Assembly (NCBI GenBank): GCA_965220935.1
Contig: OZ244857.1
Location: 248,001-312,000 of the forward strand
DNA length: 64,000 nt
DNA from: Bin80 sp965220935
GTDB lineage: Bacteria; Bacteroidota; Rhodothermia; Rhodothermales; Bin80
Direction: 5' to 3'
Below the pieces are notes generated by a model. It did not search any database. It saw only the letters and a list, made by a program, of their open reading frames with translations, and was not told where the DNA came from. How positions within the stretch are numbered: position 1 is the first letter of the stretch; each line of letters begins with the position of its first letter. A program made the translations under genes and the position numbers. Shown here piece by piece: positions 19,886 through 28,830 of this stretch.

Positions 19886-20133
19886 AATTACCCCCATATA
19901 ATTGTTCGGAAAACAAGGAGAAACTGTACGGAAAACAACAAGGCTATTGTGCTGGACCAGGATGCAATACCCACTTTGAAATACGCCATCTTGAAGTAGA
20001 TCATATCATTGCTAGTAGCAAAGGAGGGACCGATCATATCACCAACCTGCAATTGCTATGCGGCAATTGTAACCGTATCAAGGGAAGTCGTGGTATGGAA
20101 TATTTACGCGAGAGGCTTCGTTTAGTCGCGTAA
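19886..20133 (+). pseudogene. HNH endonuclease domain, C-terminal part of the interrupted methyltransferase-HNH gene
   Basis: In the frame continuing from 18493 this encodes KLYGKQQGYCAGPGCNTHF, then HLEVDHIIASSKGGTDHITN, LQLLCGNCNRIKG and the stop at 20131-20133. The DH...N...CxxC pattern is the HNH/ beta-beta-alpha metal nuclease motif, and the two CxxC-type pairs bind zinc. No lesion is visible within it, but it has no start of its own while the TnpB element is present. Confidence 0.85.
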
Positions 20134-20211
20134 ATTTTTACGCTATTAGATATAACTCTATTTAGTTCTATACCATCCCGCATGATTTCATGTTGATGTG
20201 CTTGGAATGTG

Positions 20212-20790
20212 TTAGTCATTCTGGTGTAAAAGATGGGATCTTCGCCATTCAAAATAGCCACTGGTTGCCAGCCCTAAGTATAAGGTATAGAGTAGTAACG
20301 TTAGATAAAGTCCAGTAGCAAAATATAGCCCCACGTAAATCAGGTCTGTGATGATCCAGACCAGCCAGCTCTCAAGAATCTTGCGGGCAGCCATCCAACT
20401 GCCTATCACGCTGAGTGTGGTTGTGATGCTCTCAACAATGGCATGGTCTGGTTCAGAGAAAGAGCTTAGGATATAAGTAAATCCAAAAGTCCCTATGACA
20501 AACAAGGCCAGTAATGATAACGATGTATTCAATCTGATCCGAGTGACCAGGAGGGTACCACCTTTGGGACCCCCAGTTAACCACGCCTTCCACCCATAGA
20601 TGGAGATCACGATGAATAATCCCTGAAGGAGCATCGTAGTGTAGAGGCGCGCATCAAAGAAAACAACCCCGAAAATAGCACTACTAATGATTGCCGTAGG
20701 CCATGTTAAGATATTTTGACGCACATTGAACCAGACGCAGAGGATTCCCGTGATCACAGCAATACCCTCAATAAGTAAAGCCCAGTTCAT
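20212..20790 (-). CDS. pnuC: PnuC-family nicotinamide riboside transporter
   Basis: 192 residues, nearly all hydrophobic, with about seven predicted membrane helices. Family landmarks are WFNVRQNILTWPTAIISS near the N-terminus and ESWLVWIITDLIYVGLYF toward the C-terminus, where Trp/Asn side chains line the substrate path in PnuC. It would facilitate uptake of nicotinamide riboside or a related vitamin for NAD synthesis. It is the last gene of the minus-strand operon that also holds nadC, linking two NAD genes. Its start overlaps the stop of the FG-GAP gene by 4 bp (ATGA). Confidence 0.88.
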   Translation of the reverse strand: MNWALLIEGIAVITGILCVWFNVRQNILTWPTAIISSAIFGVVFFDARLYTTMLLQGLFIVISIYGWKAWLTGGPKGGTLLVTRIRLNTSLSLLALFVIGTFGFTYILSSFSEPDHAIVESITTTLSVIGSWMAARKILESWLVWIITDLIYVGLYFATGLYLTLLLYTLYLGLATSGYFEWRRSHLLHQND

Positions 20791-21980
20791 GGAATGATGA
20801 TGACGTATGCTTTTCCAAAATCAGATCCGCTGGCTGCACCGATCAGAGCCGTATGTCCGTCTAGATCAATTGAGCTACCAAATGAAGCATCTCCAATATC
20901 AATGATGCCCCGATATTGCCACTGAGTTTCGTGACGGGCATAGATATAGACTACACGGTCCACATTGAAATTTAGTCGTAGCTGCTCATCGTAGCCAACC
21001 ACCAGAGCACGATCTTTATAGAGCGCGACTTCGGTACCGAAAGCACCTTTTCGGTAGGGGGTAGGGGGGGTCAGTGTAGCCGTCACTTGCCACGCGCCCG
21101 TTGAATCTTGCGCAAATAGTGTTGCTTGCCCTGATTCACGACCACCTGCCTGAGGTTGGCCAACAATCAGTTCCTTTTCATACAGGTCAAGGGAAATAAA
21201 AAAACCCTGCATTCCTCCCAGTTGAGCAATCTCAGACCAATCTCCATATTGATCAAGTTGAAAGAGAAAGACCGAGCCAGACCGCCGACTGAAATAACTA
21301 CTGCTGGCGACAGCGAGGATATTGTCGTAGAGCGTTGCATTTCCTCCAAAAATTCCCCGGTCGGTTGTGCCGGATGCCTCCAATTGCCCCGAGAGACTCC
21401 AAGTCTGATCATCTTTCTTAAAGAGGTAGACTGTGCCATCGCGCTCATTGTCTGGAGTAGGATCCCCACTTGTGGTAATCAATATTTGATCATCAACGAT
21501 GTCAATGTCTTCACCTGCTGCGCCCTCTTTCTGATGATCACTTTCGCTGGTCAGACGAGCGGTTTGAACCCACTGCTCATCGTGATTTCGTTCGTACACA
21601 TATACAGCGTTAGGGCGCTCATTACCGAAGAACTCCCTGCTACCAGTCACCAAGGCAATACGTCCGTCAATGGCCACTTTCCGGCCAAAGGCGAGCCCCT
21701 GTTGGCAATCCTCAGGGATAAGTCTAGCCGACTCTCGCCAGTAGCCCGTGGAATCAGACAACTCATAGATATAAGCGGCCCCACTGCCAATATCACAGGA
21801 GTTTTCACCACTTGCTCCAACGATGGCCCATTTACCGTCTAATGCAACAGACGTTCCAAAATAGTTTCCCTGAGTCGTGTCGGGATAAGGTAGTTTTGTG
21901 ATCTGGCCATGGGTATCAACTACAAAAATGAATTCAATCATCAGTAGAAGAAGTATAGTGATGTATCGTATCCAAACCAT
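20787..21980 (-). CDS. Exported FG-GAP repeat protein
   Basis: About 397 residues from ATG 21980. That start overlaps the stop of the ABC-F gene by one base (TAATG) and gives a proper signal peptide (MVWIRYITILLLLMIEFIFVV ...). An ATG at 22007 is possible but adds a non-signal N-terminus. The mature protein consists of repeated FG-GAP-like units (QGNYFGTSVALDGKWAIVGA; LAFGRKVAIDGRIALVTGS; GAFGTEVALYKDRALVVGY; ASFGSSIDLDGHTALIGA), which fold as a beta-propeller. It is probably periplasmic or surface exposed; the ligand is unknown. It is unrelated in sequence style to the VCBS/ASPIC lipoproteins. Confidence 0.85.
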   Translation of the reverse strand: MVWIRYITILLLLMIEFIFVVDTHGQITKLPYPDTTQGNYFGTSVALDGKWAIVGASGENSCDIGSGAAYIYELSDSTGYWRESARLIPEDCQQGLAFGRKVAIDGRIALVTGSREFFGNERPNAVYVYERNHDEQWVQTARLTSESDHQKEGAAGEDIDIVDDQILITTSGDPTPDNERDGTVYLFKKDDQTWSLSGQLEASGTTDRGIFGGNATLYDNILAVASSSYFSRRSGSVFLFQLDQYGDWSEIAQLGGMQGFFISLDLYEKELIVGQPQAGGRESGQATLFAQDSTGAWQVTATLTPPTPYRKGAFGTEVALYKDRALVVGYDEQLRLNFNVDRVVYIYARHETQWQYRGIIDIGDASFGSSIDLDGHTALIGAASGSDFGKAYVIIIP

Positions 21981-23968
21981 TAGGTACGCGCCATAAGCGC
22001 TTCCCATTGCTCATAGAGATCCTCTAACTCTTTTTCTATGGCCATATAGGCGGCCGTTGCTGATTGAGATTGAATGGGATCTGAGTAAATCTCTGGATCG
22101 GTAAGGCTTTTTTCGGCCTCTCTTTTTCTTAACTCCGCATCTGCAATGGCGGCTTCTGCAGTTTCACACAGCCATTCACGTTGATGTGGTGTGAGCGCAT
22201 TGACGTTTCCATTCTTTTTGGCTTCGCGATAGGCCTTGTTTCGGGCCTCCGCTTCACGACGCTTCTGTTGCTTAGTTTTGGGGCCGCCTGAACGGGTGCG
22301 AGGTTTCTGATTCGTCTTATTCGGAGATGTGCTGCGCTGTTTGACTTGTTGCAAAGACCCGTGGTCTAATGCCCAACGGTAATCTGAATAGGTTCCTTCA
22401 TAAGTACGAATTCCTTGATCTCCGACATGCCACGTCACATTAGCAACATGATCAAGAAAGTGCCTGTCATGGCTGACAACAACAAAGGTGCCATCATATT
22501 GGCGGAGGGCTTCAATGAGGACGTTGATGGACTGAATATCCAAATGATTTGTTGGCTCATCAAGAATCAAAAAATTTGCTGGGTTCACGAGTGTACGGGC
22601 AAGTGCTAAACGACTTTTCTCTCCACCAGAGAGCGCCTTCACAGGCTTAAACACATCATCGCCAGTGAAAAGAAATGCACCAAGAAGTGTCCGCAGGTAA
22701 ACCTCTTGGCGTCCAATCGACTCGCGATGAAGTGATTCCAGAACCGTATCGTCTGGAATCAATGCATCGGCTTGGTGTTGTGCAAAGAATCGCACAGTCA
22801 CATTGTGTCCTTGTTGACGTGTTCCCTCAATAGATTCATTTCCATAAAGGATGCGTGATAGCGTGGATTTTCCAGCCCCGTTTTTGCCAATAAGTGCAAT
22901 TTTTTGACCGCGAGTAATATCTAGTGGTCCAGCCTGATGAAAGACACTGACTGTTGGCCCATCACCACCTGAATATTTTTTTGAAAATTGACTGAGCGAC
23001 AGCACGGTGCGCCCAGATGGAGGAGGGGATGGGAATCGGATGCGAATTTGTGCATCTGGCGACTCGGGGGGTGGCAAACGTTCAAGTTTGTTCAAATGCT
23101 TAATCCGACTCTGCACTTGTCGCGCTTTGGATGCTTGGTACCTAAACCGCGCAATGAATCGCTCAGACTGCTGGATCTCGCGTTGCTGGTTATCATACGC
23201 CGCTTGTTCTAAAACGCGCCGTTTTTCACGCTCAACCACAAAATAATCATAGTTGCCCGCGTACTCGGTCACTTGTCCTTGATACACATGAGCCACTGTA
23301 TCAATCATGCGATTCAGGAAATACTGATCATGGGATACGAGAATGACGGTTCCAGAATAACTTTTGAGATATTTTTCCAGCCAGTCAATGCTCAGAATAT
23401 CCAGATGGTTGGTTGGCTCATCTAGGAGGAGTACATCAGGTTTTTGAAGTAAAATTTTTGCGAGCGCAACCCGCATACGATAACCACCTGAAAGCGTATC
23501 AATAGAGCGTTCCAGATCAATGGTTGCAAAACCAAGCCCCTCCAGAACGGCCTCAGCGCGTGCCTGAGCAGAGTGGGCCTCTTGGACAGCTAAGCGTTCA
23601 TGAATGATGTCAAGTTCGTGTAGGATTTTTGCATGATTGACTTGGGGTTCATCCAAGGCGCGCGTCAATTCCTCCTCTCGAGCATGAAGGCTTTCAATAG
23701 AATCAAACGCAGTCAACGATTCTTCAATGACTGAGTGCATTGATGCATTTTCTTGAACATCTTGGGCCAGATAGCCGACCGATCCAGTCCGCGAGATTTC
23801 ACCAGAGTCTGGATCTAGTTGTTGATTAATGACGCGCAGCAGTGTAGTTTTACCAGCGCCATTTGGACCAATGAGTCCAATACGTTTCCCATCTCCAATC
23901 GTCCAAGTGAGATCTTGAAGAATTGGATGCCCTCCAAGGCTGACCGCAATACTCTGTAGCTGGATCAA
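21980..23968 (-). CDS. ABC-F family ATPase (ribosome-associated, duplicated ABC domains)
   Basis: 662 residues with two ATP-binding cassettes. Cassette 1 has Walker A GPNGAGKTT, signature LSGGYRMRVALAK and Walker B LLLDEPTNHLD. Cassette 2 has GKNGAGKST, LSGGEKSRLALAR and LILDEPTNHLD. There are no membrane segments. The linker between the cassettes is long and charged, and the C-terminus is a basic then coiled-coil region (KKNGNVNALTPHQREW ... LEDLYEQWEALM). This is the Uup/YheS/ABCF3-type layout of cytosolic translation factors that act at the ribosome. It lies in the middle of the operon, 9 bp downstream of the sugar transferase gene. Confidence 0.92.
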   Translation of the reverse strand: MIQLQSIAVSLGGHPILQDLTWTIGDGKRIGLIGPNGAGKTTLLRVINQQLDPDSGEISRTGSVGYLAQDVQENASMHSVIEESLTAFDSIESLHAREEELTRALDEPQVNHAKILHELDIIHERLAVQEAHSAQARAEAVLEGLGFATIDLERSIDTLSGGYRMRVALAKILLQKPDVLLLDEPTNHLDILSIDWLEKYLKSYSGTVILVSHDQYFLNRMIDTVAHVYQGQVTEYAGNYDYFVVEREKRRVLEQAAYDNQQREIQQSERFIARFRYQASKARQVQSRIKHLNKLERLPPPESPDAQIRIRFPSPPPSGRTVLSLSQFSKKYSGGDGPTVSVFHQAGPLDITRGQKIALIGKNGAGKSTLSRILYGNESIEGTRQQGHNVTVRFFAQHQADALIPDDTVLESLHRESIGRQEVYLRTLLGAFLFTGDDVFKPVKALSGGEKSRLALARTLVNPANFLILDEPTNHLDIQSINVLIEALRQYDGTFVVVSHDRHFLDHVANVTWHVGDQGIRTYEGTYSDYRWALDHGSLQQVKQRSTSPNKTNQKPRTRSGGPKTKQQKRREAEARNKAYREAKKNGNVNALTPHQREWLCETAEAAIADAELRKREAEKSLTDPEIYSDPIQSQSATAAYMAIEKELEDLYEQWEALMART

Positions 23969-23977
23969 AACAGGAAT

Positions 23978-25375
23978 CTAATAGGCGTTTCGATGGAAAA
24001 ATCCTTTCCAGATAGTCAGGATCATAATTTTTATATCTAAAAGAATTGACCAGTTTTGAATATAGTAGAGGTCATGTTGGATGCGTTTTTCCAGAGACGT
24101 ATTCCCACGCCATCCGTTGACTTGCGCCCAGCCAGTGATACCTGCTTTCATTTTATGTCGTTGCATGTATCGGGGGATTCGCTCCTTAAAATCTTTAATG
24201 AATACGGGGCGTTCAGGTCGAGGGCCAACAACGGACATATCCCCTTTGAGGACATTGATAAATTGCGGTAGCTCATCCAAAGATGTCCGCCTTAATATCT
24301 TTCCGACGGGTGTCGCACGATTTTCACCTTTTGTCGCCCATACCGCACCAGAATCCTTTTCAGCAGTGACCGGCATAGATCTGAATTTAAGCATATTGAA
24401 GCACTGACCATTGAGTCCCATGCGCTCTTGACGATACAGGATGGGTCCTCGTGATGAGAGAAGGACTAAAAGCGAGATGATCAGCAGAACTGGAGATAGA
24501 ATAATGAGAACCAACAGCGAAAATATTACATCCAGACCTCGCTTGACAAATCGACGAAAGTCCATAGGGGCTTCGTCAATGATATGTAAAATTGGCAGGC
24601 CATCTACGTCAGTGATTCGGCTATTGATGATATCATGCTGCAAGAGATCTGGTACGAGGCACACATGAACCAGGCGCGTGGAAAGAGAACTCAATAGGAT
24701 TTCAATTTTAGCGACCGCACGAAGTGGCAAAGCAATATAGACATAATCAATTGGGCGGTCAGATGAATCTAACAAATGGAGTATATCATCTACTTTGCCA
24801 AGTACATCAGGCTCCTCTGTTTTATGATCATCCAGAAAACCGACCACCTGAAATCCCATCCAAGGATAGAGTTCAAATGATTTTTCCAAGCGGCGGCCAG
24901 CAATGCCCGCCCCAACGATCAAGACACGCCGCAGGTTACGCCCCTTCTTACGGGCATTACGTACATATAGGTAAATACACAGACGCAGGCTCAACATACA
25001 GAGCGGAGTCAGTGTTGCGAAGAGAAGGATCGTCAGCCGTGATACATTAAAATCACGATACAAGAATAGAAATACCATAGACACAAACAAGGCTAATCCA
25101 ACAGATTTACCGACGCTTCGAATCAGGCTTGTCCAGCGTTGTGCACGATCGGGGATATATAGTCCAGATGCCCAAAATGTGAGCGCAGCAGATATGATAA
25201 TCCAAGGAAAAAAAGTTAAATATCGGCTCAAAGGATGCCACTCTGGCAATGGAACCGGCCAGTCGGTAAAGGCTTCAAACCTAAGATAATACGCTGCAAT
25301 CCAGGCGCTTCCAACAAGAATCATATCTGTAATAAATAGTAACTGCTGATAAAACCGGCTTTGTTCTTGCAACAT
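23978..25375 (-). CDS. Polyprenyl-phosphate sugar-1-phosphate transferase (exopolysaccharide initiation, WcaJ-like)
   Basis: 465 residues. The N-terminal half has about four to five membrane helices and a CoA-binding-like Rossmann region (RRVLIVGAGIAGRRLEKSF). The C-terminal half is a bacterial sugar transferase domain: KRGLDVIFSLLVLIILSP, GPILYRQERMGLNGQCF, MLKFRSM, RRTSLDELPQFINVLKGDMS, VGPRPERPVF and TGWAQVNGWRG. It would transfer a sugar phosphate to undecaprenyl phosphate to start capsule or EPS repeat assembly at the inner membrane. The gene begins one base after the stop of the M20 hydrolase gene. No other glycosyltransferases are nearby. Confidence 0.92.
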   Translation of the reverse strand: MLQEQSRFYQQLLFITDMILVGSAWIAAYYLRFEAFTDWPVPLPEWHPLSRYLTFFPWIIISAALTFWASGLYIPDRAQRWTSLIRSVGKSVGLALFVSMVFLFLYRDFNVSRLTILLFATLTPLCMLSLRLCIYLYVRNARKKGRNLRRVLIVGAGIAGRRLEKSFELYPWMGFQVVGFLDDHKTEEPDVLGKVDDILHLLDSSDRPIDYVYIALPLRAVAKIEILLSSLSTRLVHVCLVPDLLQHDIINSRITDVDGLPILHIIDEAPMDFRRFVKRGLDVIFSLLVLIILSPVLLIISLLVLLSSRGPILYRQERMGLNGQCFNMLKFRSMPVTAEKDSGAVWATKGENRATPVGKILRRTSLDELPQFINVLKGDMSVVGPRPERPVFIKDFKERIPRYMQRHKMKAGITGWAQVNGWRGNTSLEKRIQHDLYYIQNWSILLDIKIMILTIWKGFFHRNAY

Positions 25376-25376
25376 A

Positions 25377-26621
25377 TCAATGAGGGGTTGATAACTGGTG
25401 TGCAGTATTCAGGAGCGTATTTGCTCCGTTAATGCACGCGTCCCATGGGGTAAACTCTAAGCATGAATGACTATATCCACCCCTAGATGGAACGAAGATC
25501 ATGCCTGACGGACAGAGATGCGCCATTGATTGTGCATCGTGCCCAGCCAAAGAGGGTAAATGTTGAGAAGTCAGACCGAGTGACTTGGTTGATGCATCAA
25601 AAAACTCGATCATTGACTCTGCCATTTTTTGTGGCAAGACGGATTCAAGATGCTCAAACTCGTGCTTAAGACTAAATTGGTTTGCAGTATGCGTACCTTC
25701 GCGGCGAAGGGTATCTTCCAACTCTTTCGCACGTTTTAAATCCTCACTTCGGAGTTCCATAAATACTGTGACCCGATCAGCAATGATATTAAAAACACCC
25801 GGCGAAAAGTCCATTCGCCCAATAGTGCCAACACAATCAGTAAAATGAGTCGTCAGTACCTGATGAACATTGAGACAGAATTGACTTGCACCGAGTGCGG
25901 CATCAAAGCGTTGATTCATGGGAGTCGTGCCTGCATGGTTGGCCTCGCCAAGGAATGTGATCAAGTACATGTGAATTCCGACCATACCTGTGACAATTCC
26001 AATATCGGTATCGGTGTGTTCAAGTCGAGTTCCCTGTTCAATATGAACTTCAAGGTAGGCGTAGAGATCTTTAGGAAAGCGCATGGAAGACAAGATCCCA
26101 TCAATGGTAAGATTTGCGCGCTCTAATGCCTGATGAAATGCGTCTAGATTGCCCCTCGGGTTTATAAGATCTTTTCGTCGTAACTGTCCCGAGACAGCTC
26201 GGCTACCGAGGAGTGAAACCCAGGTTCCTTCCTCATCTGTAAAATCAATCACTTCAAGAGGCATTTCGGGGCGAGAATCTCGTATCACCTGCGCGGCTTC
26301 AAATGCAGATGCAACGCCAAGAGTACCGTCAAATCGCCCACCATGACGGACCGAATCGAGATGAGAGCCCATCACCAGGATGGGTTGTTTTTGACCAGAG
26401 GTCAAGTGAACGGCGGACAGATTGCCAGCGCCATCTTCGCGAACCACAAACCCCCGCTCGCGGATCATATCTCGAAAGGTTTCGCGGGCGCTCAGATGTG
26501 CTTCACTGAGGGCAGGTCTATTGAGTCCGCCATCTGAGGTCGCACCATCTTGTGTTAATCGTTGAAAATCTTCTTTGAATCTAGCTTCATTAATGTGAAG
26601 GCAGGGGGCTGAAACTGTCAT
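25377..26621 (-). CDS. M20-family amidohydrolase (allantoate amidohydrolase / N-carbamoyl-L-amino-acid hydrolase type)
   Basis: 414 residues. Metal-binding landmarks of the M20 hydantoinase/carbamoylase group are present: GSHLDSVRHGGRFDGTLG, DFTDEEGTW, HIEQGTRLEHTDTDIGIVTG, GEANHAGTTPM and a C-terminal RGGYSHSCLEFTPWD with the last ligand His. It would hydrolyse an N-carbamoyl or allantoate-like amide in the cytosol; the substrate cannot be settled from sequence. No hydantoinase or allantoinase gene lies in the window. It sits 31 bp after nadC in the operon. Confidence 0.88.
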   Translation of the reverse strand: MTVSAPCLHINEARFKEDFQRLTQDGATSDGGLNRPALSEAHLSARETFRDMIRERGFVVREDGAGNLSAVHLTSGQKQPILVMGSHLDSVRHGGRFDGTLGVASAFEAAQVIRDSRPEMPLEVIDFTDEEGTWVSLLGSRAVSGQLRRKDLINPRGNLDAFHQALERANLTIDGILSSMRFPKDLYAYLEVHIEQGTRLEHTDTDIGIVTGMVGIHMYLITFLGEANHAGTTPMNQRFDAALGASQFCLNVHQVLTTHFTDCVGTIGRMDFSPGVFNIIADRVTVFMELRSEDLKRAKELEDTLRREGTHTANQFSLKHEFEHLESVLPQKMAESMIEFFDASTKSLGLTSQHLPSLAGHDAQSMAHLCPSGMIFVPSRGGYSHSCLEFTPWDACINGANTLLNTAHQLSTPH

Positions 26622-26652
26622 ATCTTAGGAATAATTGTATATGACATGAACT

Positions 26653-27543
26653 TCAGAGTGGCGCAATGCTGAGTGCAATATCTATGGCCCTAACGGAATG
26701 TGTGAGTGCTCCACACGATAGGTAGTCTACACCAGTGGCTGCGATGGAATAGGCTGTTTTCAGGGTGATACCTCCTGTTGCTTCGGTTTTGATTTGACCG
26801 CCAACACGATCAACGGCCTGTTTCAGAAGCGAGGTGTCAAATGATCCATCGGTGTGATAAATCGCCATATTATCAAGAAGAAGTACGTCAATCAGGTGGG
26901 CAACACTGAGCGCTTCGTTAACCTCACCCATGGTCTGAGCTTCTACATCAATTTTGCAGTTGGGCATCTTAGATGAAGCTTTTTTGACAGATTCGGCCAA
27001 TCCGCCCACAACTTCAATATGGTTATCTTTGATTAGAATTTGATCATAAAGTCCAATCCGATGATTGGTGCCGCCACCTATGAGGACGGACCACTTATCA
27101 AGTAATCTCAGACCTGGCATGGTTTTACGCGTGTCCCGAATACGTGCAGGAAATTCTTTAATACGATCAACGGTCTCTGCGGTTAATGTTGCAATGCCAC
27201 TCATTCTCTGCATAACGTTTAAGCATACACGCTCTGCGGTCAGAATAGAACGCAAGGGGCCTGCAATGCTTCCAATCGTCGTATTCGCATTCACGGAGTC
27301 TCCGTCTGCGACGGCCCATTGACATGTAATGGATGCATCAACTAATTTGAAGGTCTGCTCAGCAGCGGTCACGCCCGCGATGACACCTCCTTCACGCATG
27401 ATGATCACTGCATACCCAAGATGATCCTCAGGAATGAGTGTTTCGGAGGTGATATCTCCTGAGCCTACGTCTTCGTCAAGGGCATTTTGAAGCATGTGAC
27501 ATAGAGACTCAGCAGACAGGTAATCTGGAAAGCAGTAGGACAT
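26653..27543 (-). CDS. nadC: Quinolinate phosphoribosyltransferase (decarboxylating)
   Basis: 296 residues, the usual length. It converts quinolinate and PRPP to nicotinate mononucleotide in de novo NAD synthesis. Family motifs are EDVGSGDITSETLIP near the N-terminus, MQRMSGIAT, DTRKTMPGLRLLDKWSV, GGGTNHRIGLYDQILIKDNH and a C-terminal EATGGITLKTAYSIAATGVD. nadA and nadB are not in the window. It starts 5 bp after the stop of accA, in the same operon as pnuC. Confidence 0.96.
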   Translation of the reverse strand: MSYCFPDYLSAESLCHMLQNALDEDVGSGDITSETLIPEDHLGYAVIIMREGGVIAGVTAAEQTFKLVDASITCQWAVADGDSVNANTTIGSIAGPLRSILTAERVCLNVMQRMSGIATLTAETVDRIKEFPARIRDTRKTMPGLRLLDKWSVLIGGGTNHRIGLYDQILIKDNHIEVVGGLAESVKKASSKMPNCKIDVEAQTMGEVNEALSVAHLIDVLLLDNMAIYHTDGSFDTSLLKQAVDRVGGQIKTEATGGITLKTAYSIAATGVDYLSCGALTHSVRAIDIALSIAPL

Positions 27544-27548
27544 ACAGA

Positions 27549-28544
27549 TTACGTGGCTTCACTATTATATTCGCCGATGCGATTGAGCCGAGACAAGCGT
27601 TCGCTAAGTAAATCTTCAACAGAAATCTTATCAAGCTTATTCATGGTATCACAGATTGCTGTTCCGACAAGGTCATAGGTTATATCGGGGTCGTGATGGG
27701 CGCCGCCCAGTGGTTCCTTGATGATTTGATCAACGATACCTAAATCGGTGAGATCGGTCGCAATTAATTTCAAAGCCCGAGCGGCTTCTTCTTTGTGATC
27801 CCAAGATCTCCAGAGGATTGAGGAGCAGCTTTCGGGGGATATCACAGAGTACCAGGCATTTTCTAACATCAGCATCTGATCACCAACGCCAATTCCTAAG
27901 GCACCACCTGAAGCACCTTCTCCGATGACAACGACGATGATTGGTACAGGGAGTCTGGACATGACAAAAAGATTTCGGGCAATGGCCTCGGCTTGTCCGC
28001 GTTCTTCGGCATCCATCCCAGGATAAGCGCCTGGTGTATCCAATAGACAAACAATAGGTTTTTTAAATTTTGAGGCAAGTTCCATTAATCGGCGTGCTTT
28101 GCGATACCCTTCTGGGTTTGGCATTCCGAACCGTCTATATCTCCGTTGCTTTGTATCGCGTCCCTTCTGATGACCAATCAAGAGGATAGTGCGATCTTTG
28201 TATCCGTACCGGGTACCCTTTAAGGTTGCAAAGCCACTGACGATCGCTGGGTCATCTCCAAAGTGACGATCTCCATGTAATTCCACGAATCCTTCGGTTA
28301 AAGCCCCAATATAGTCATAGGTGTAGGGGCGCAGGGGATGTCGGGCTATCTGTACGCGTTGCCAACGCGTGAGGCTACCGTAGATAGAATGGCGCAGCTC
28401 ATCAATACGTGACGAAAGGGCTTGTATATCTGATGAAAGATCAACATCACCTGCATCAATTTCGCGTAGTTCTTCGAGTTTGTGTTCTAGTTCAACGATC
28501 GGTTTTTCAAAGTCTAACAAAAACTTGAGATTTTTTTTGCTCAT
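27549..28544 (-). CDS. accA: Acetyl-CoA carboxylase carboxyltransferase subunit alpha
   Basis: 331 residues; typical AccA is about 320. It pairs with AccD to transfer CO2 from carboxybiotin to acetyl-CoA, the first step of fatty acid synthesis. Seen motifs are FEKPIVELEHKLEEL at the N-terminus, RPYTYDYIGAL, ELHGDRHFGDDPAIVSG, IGHQKGRDT, FGMPNPEGYRKA, LLDTPGAYPGMDAEERGQAE, IGEGASGGALGIGVGD and SPESCSSILWR. It appears to be the first gene of a seven-gene minus-strand operon running to pnuC. Its promoter should lie in the ~290-bp gap upstream, shared with the divergent Sel1-repeat gene. Confidence 0.96.
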   Translation of the reverse strand: MSKKNLKFLLDFEKPIVELEHKLEELREIDAGDVDLSSDIQALSSRIDELRHSIYGSLTRWQRVQIARHPLRPYTYDYIGALTEGFVELHGDRHFGDDPAIVSGFATLKGTRYGYKDRTILLIGHQKGRDTKQRRYRRFGMPNPEGYRKARRLMELASKFKKPIVCLLDTPGAYPGMDAEERGQAEAIARNLFVMSRLPVPIIVVVIGEGASGGALGIGVGDQMLMLENAWYSVISPESCSSILWRSWDHKEEAARALKLIATDLTDLGIVDQIIKEPLGGAHHDPDITYDLVGTAICDTMNKLDKISVEDLLSERLSRLNRIGEYNSEAT

Positions 28545-28830
28545 ATCAGGTTAGGGATGTGGTGTGAAGTTCTCTTATGGATCGTGAGTTAACACTGGGT
28601 TATTGAACTTCTGTTGTCTGAGGCACACTTAATATAGTGGCACTGTGTCACATAAATTCGGCAGATTATATCATTTTCTGAAAACGAGATAGAAACCATT
28701 TAATAAATGATCTGTTCCTTGATTGGCGGTGTTTTAAGATCTTGAACTGTACTTTCTCCATGACAAATCCTGCGGATCCCTCGTTAATCATTCAAGTTCA
28801 ATGCCCTATGAGTTTTAGTTTCCACTTTTC

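Noticed and set aside
21064..21070. Seven-G run in the FG-GAP gene as a phase-variation site
   Set aside because: Too short compared with the 12- and 15-base tracts and fully explained by Pro codons in frame.
21156..21842. Plus-strand 228-codon ORF opposite the FG-GAP gene
   Set aside because: Antisense shadow of a clear exported FG-GAP protein; no motif of its own.
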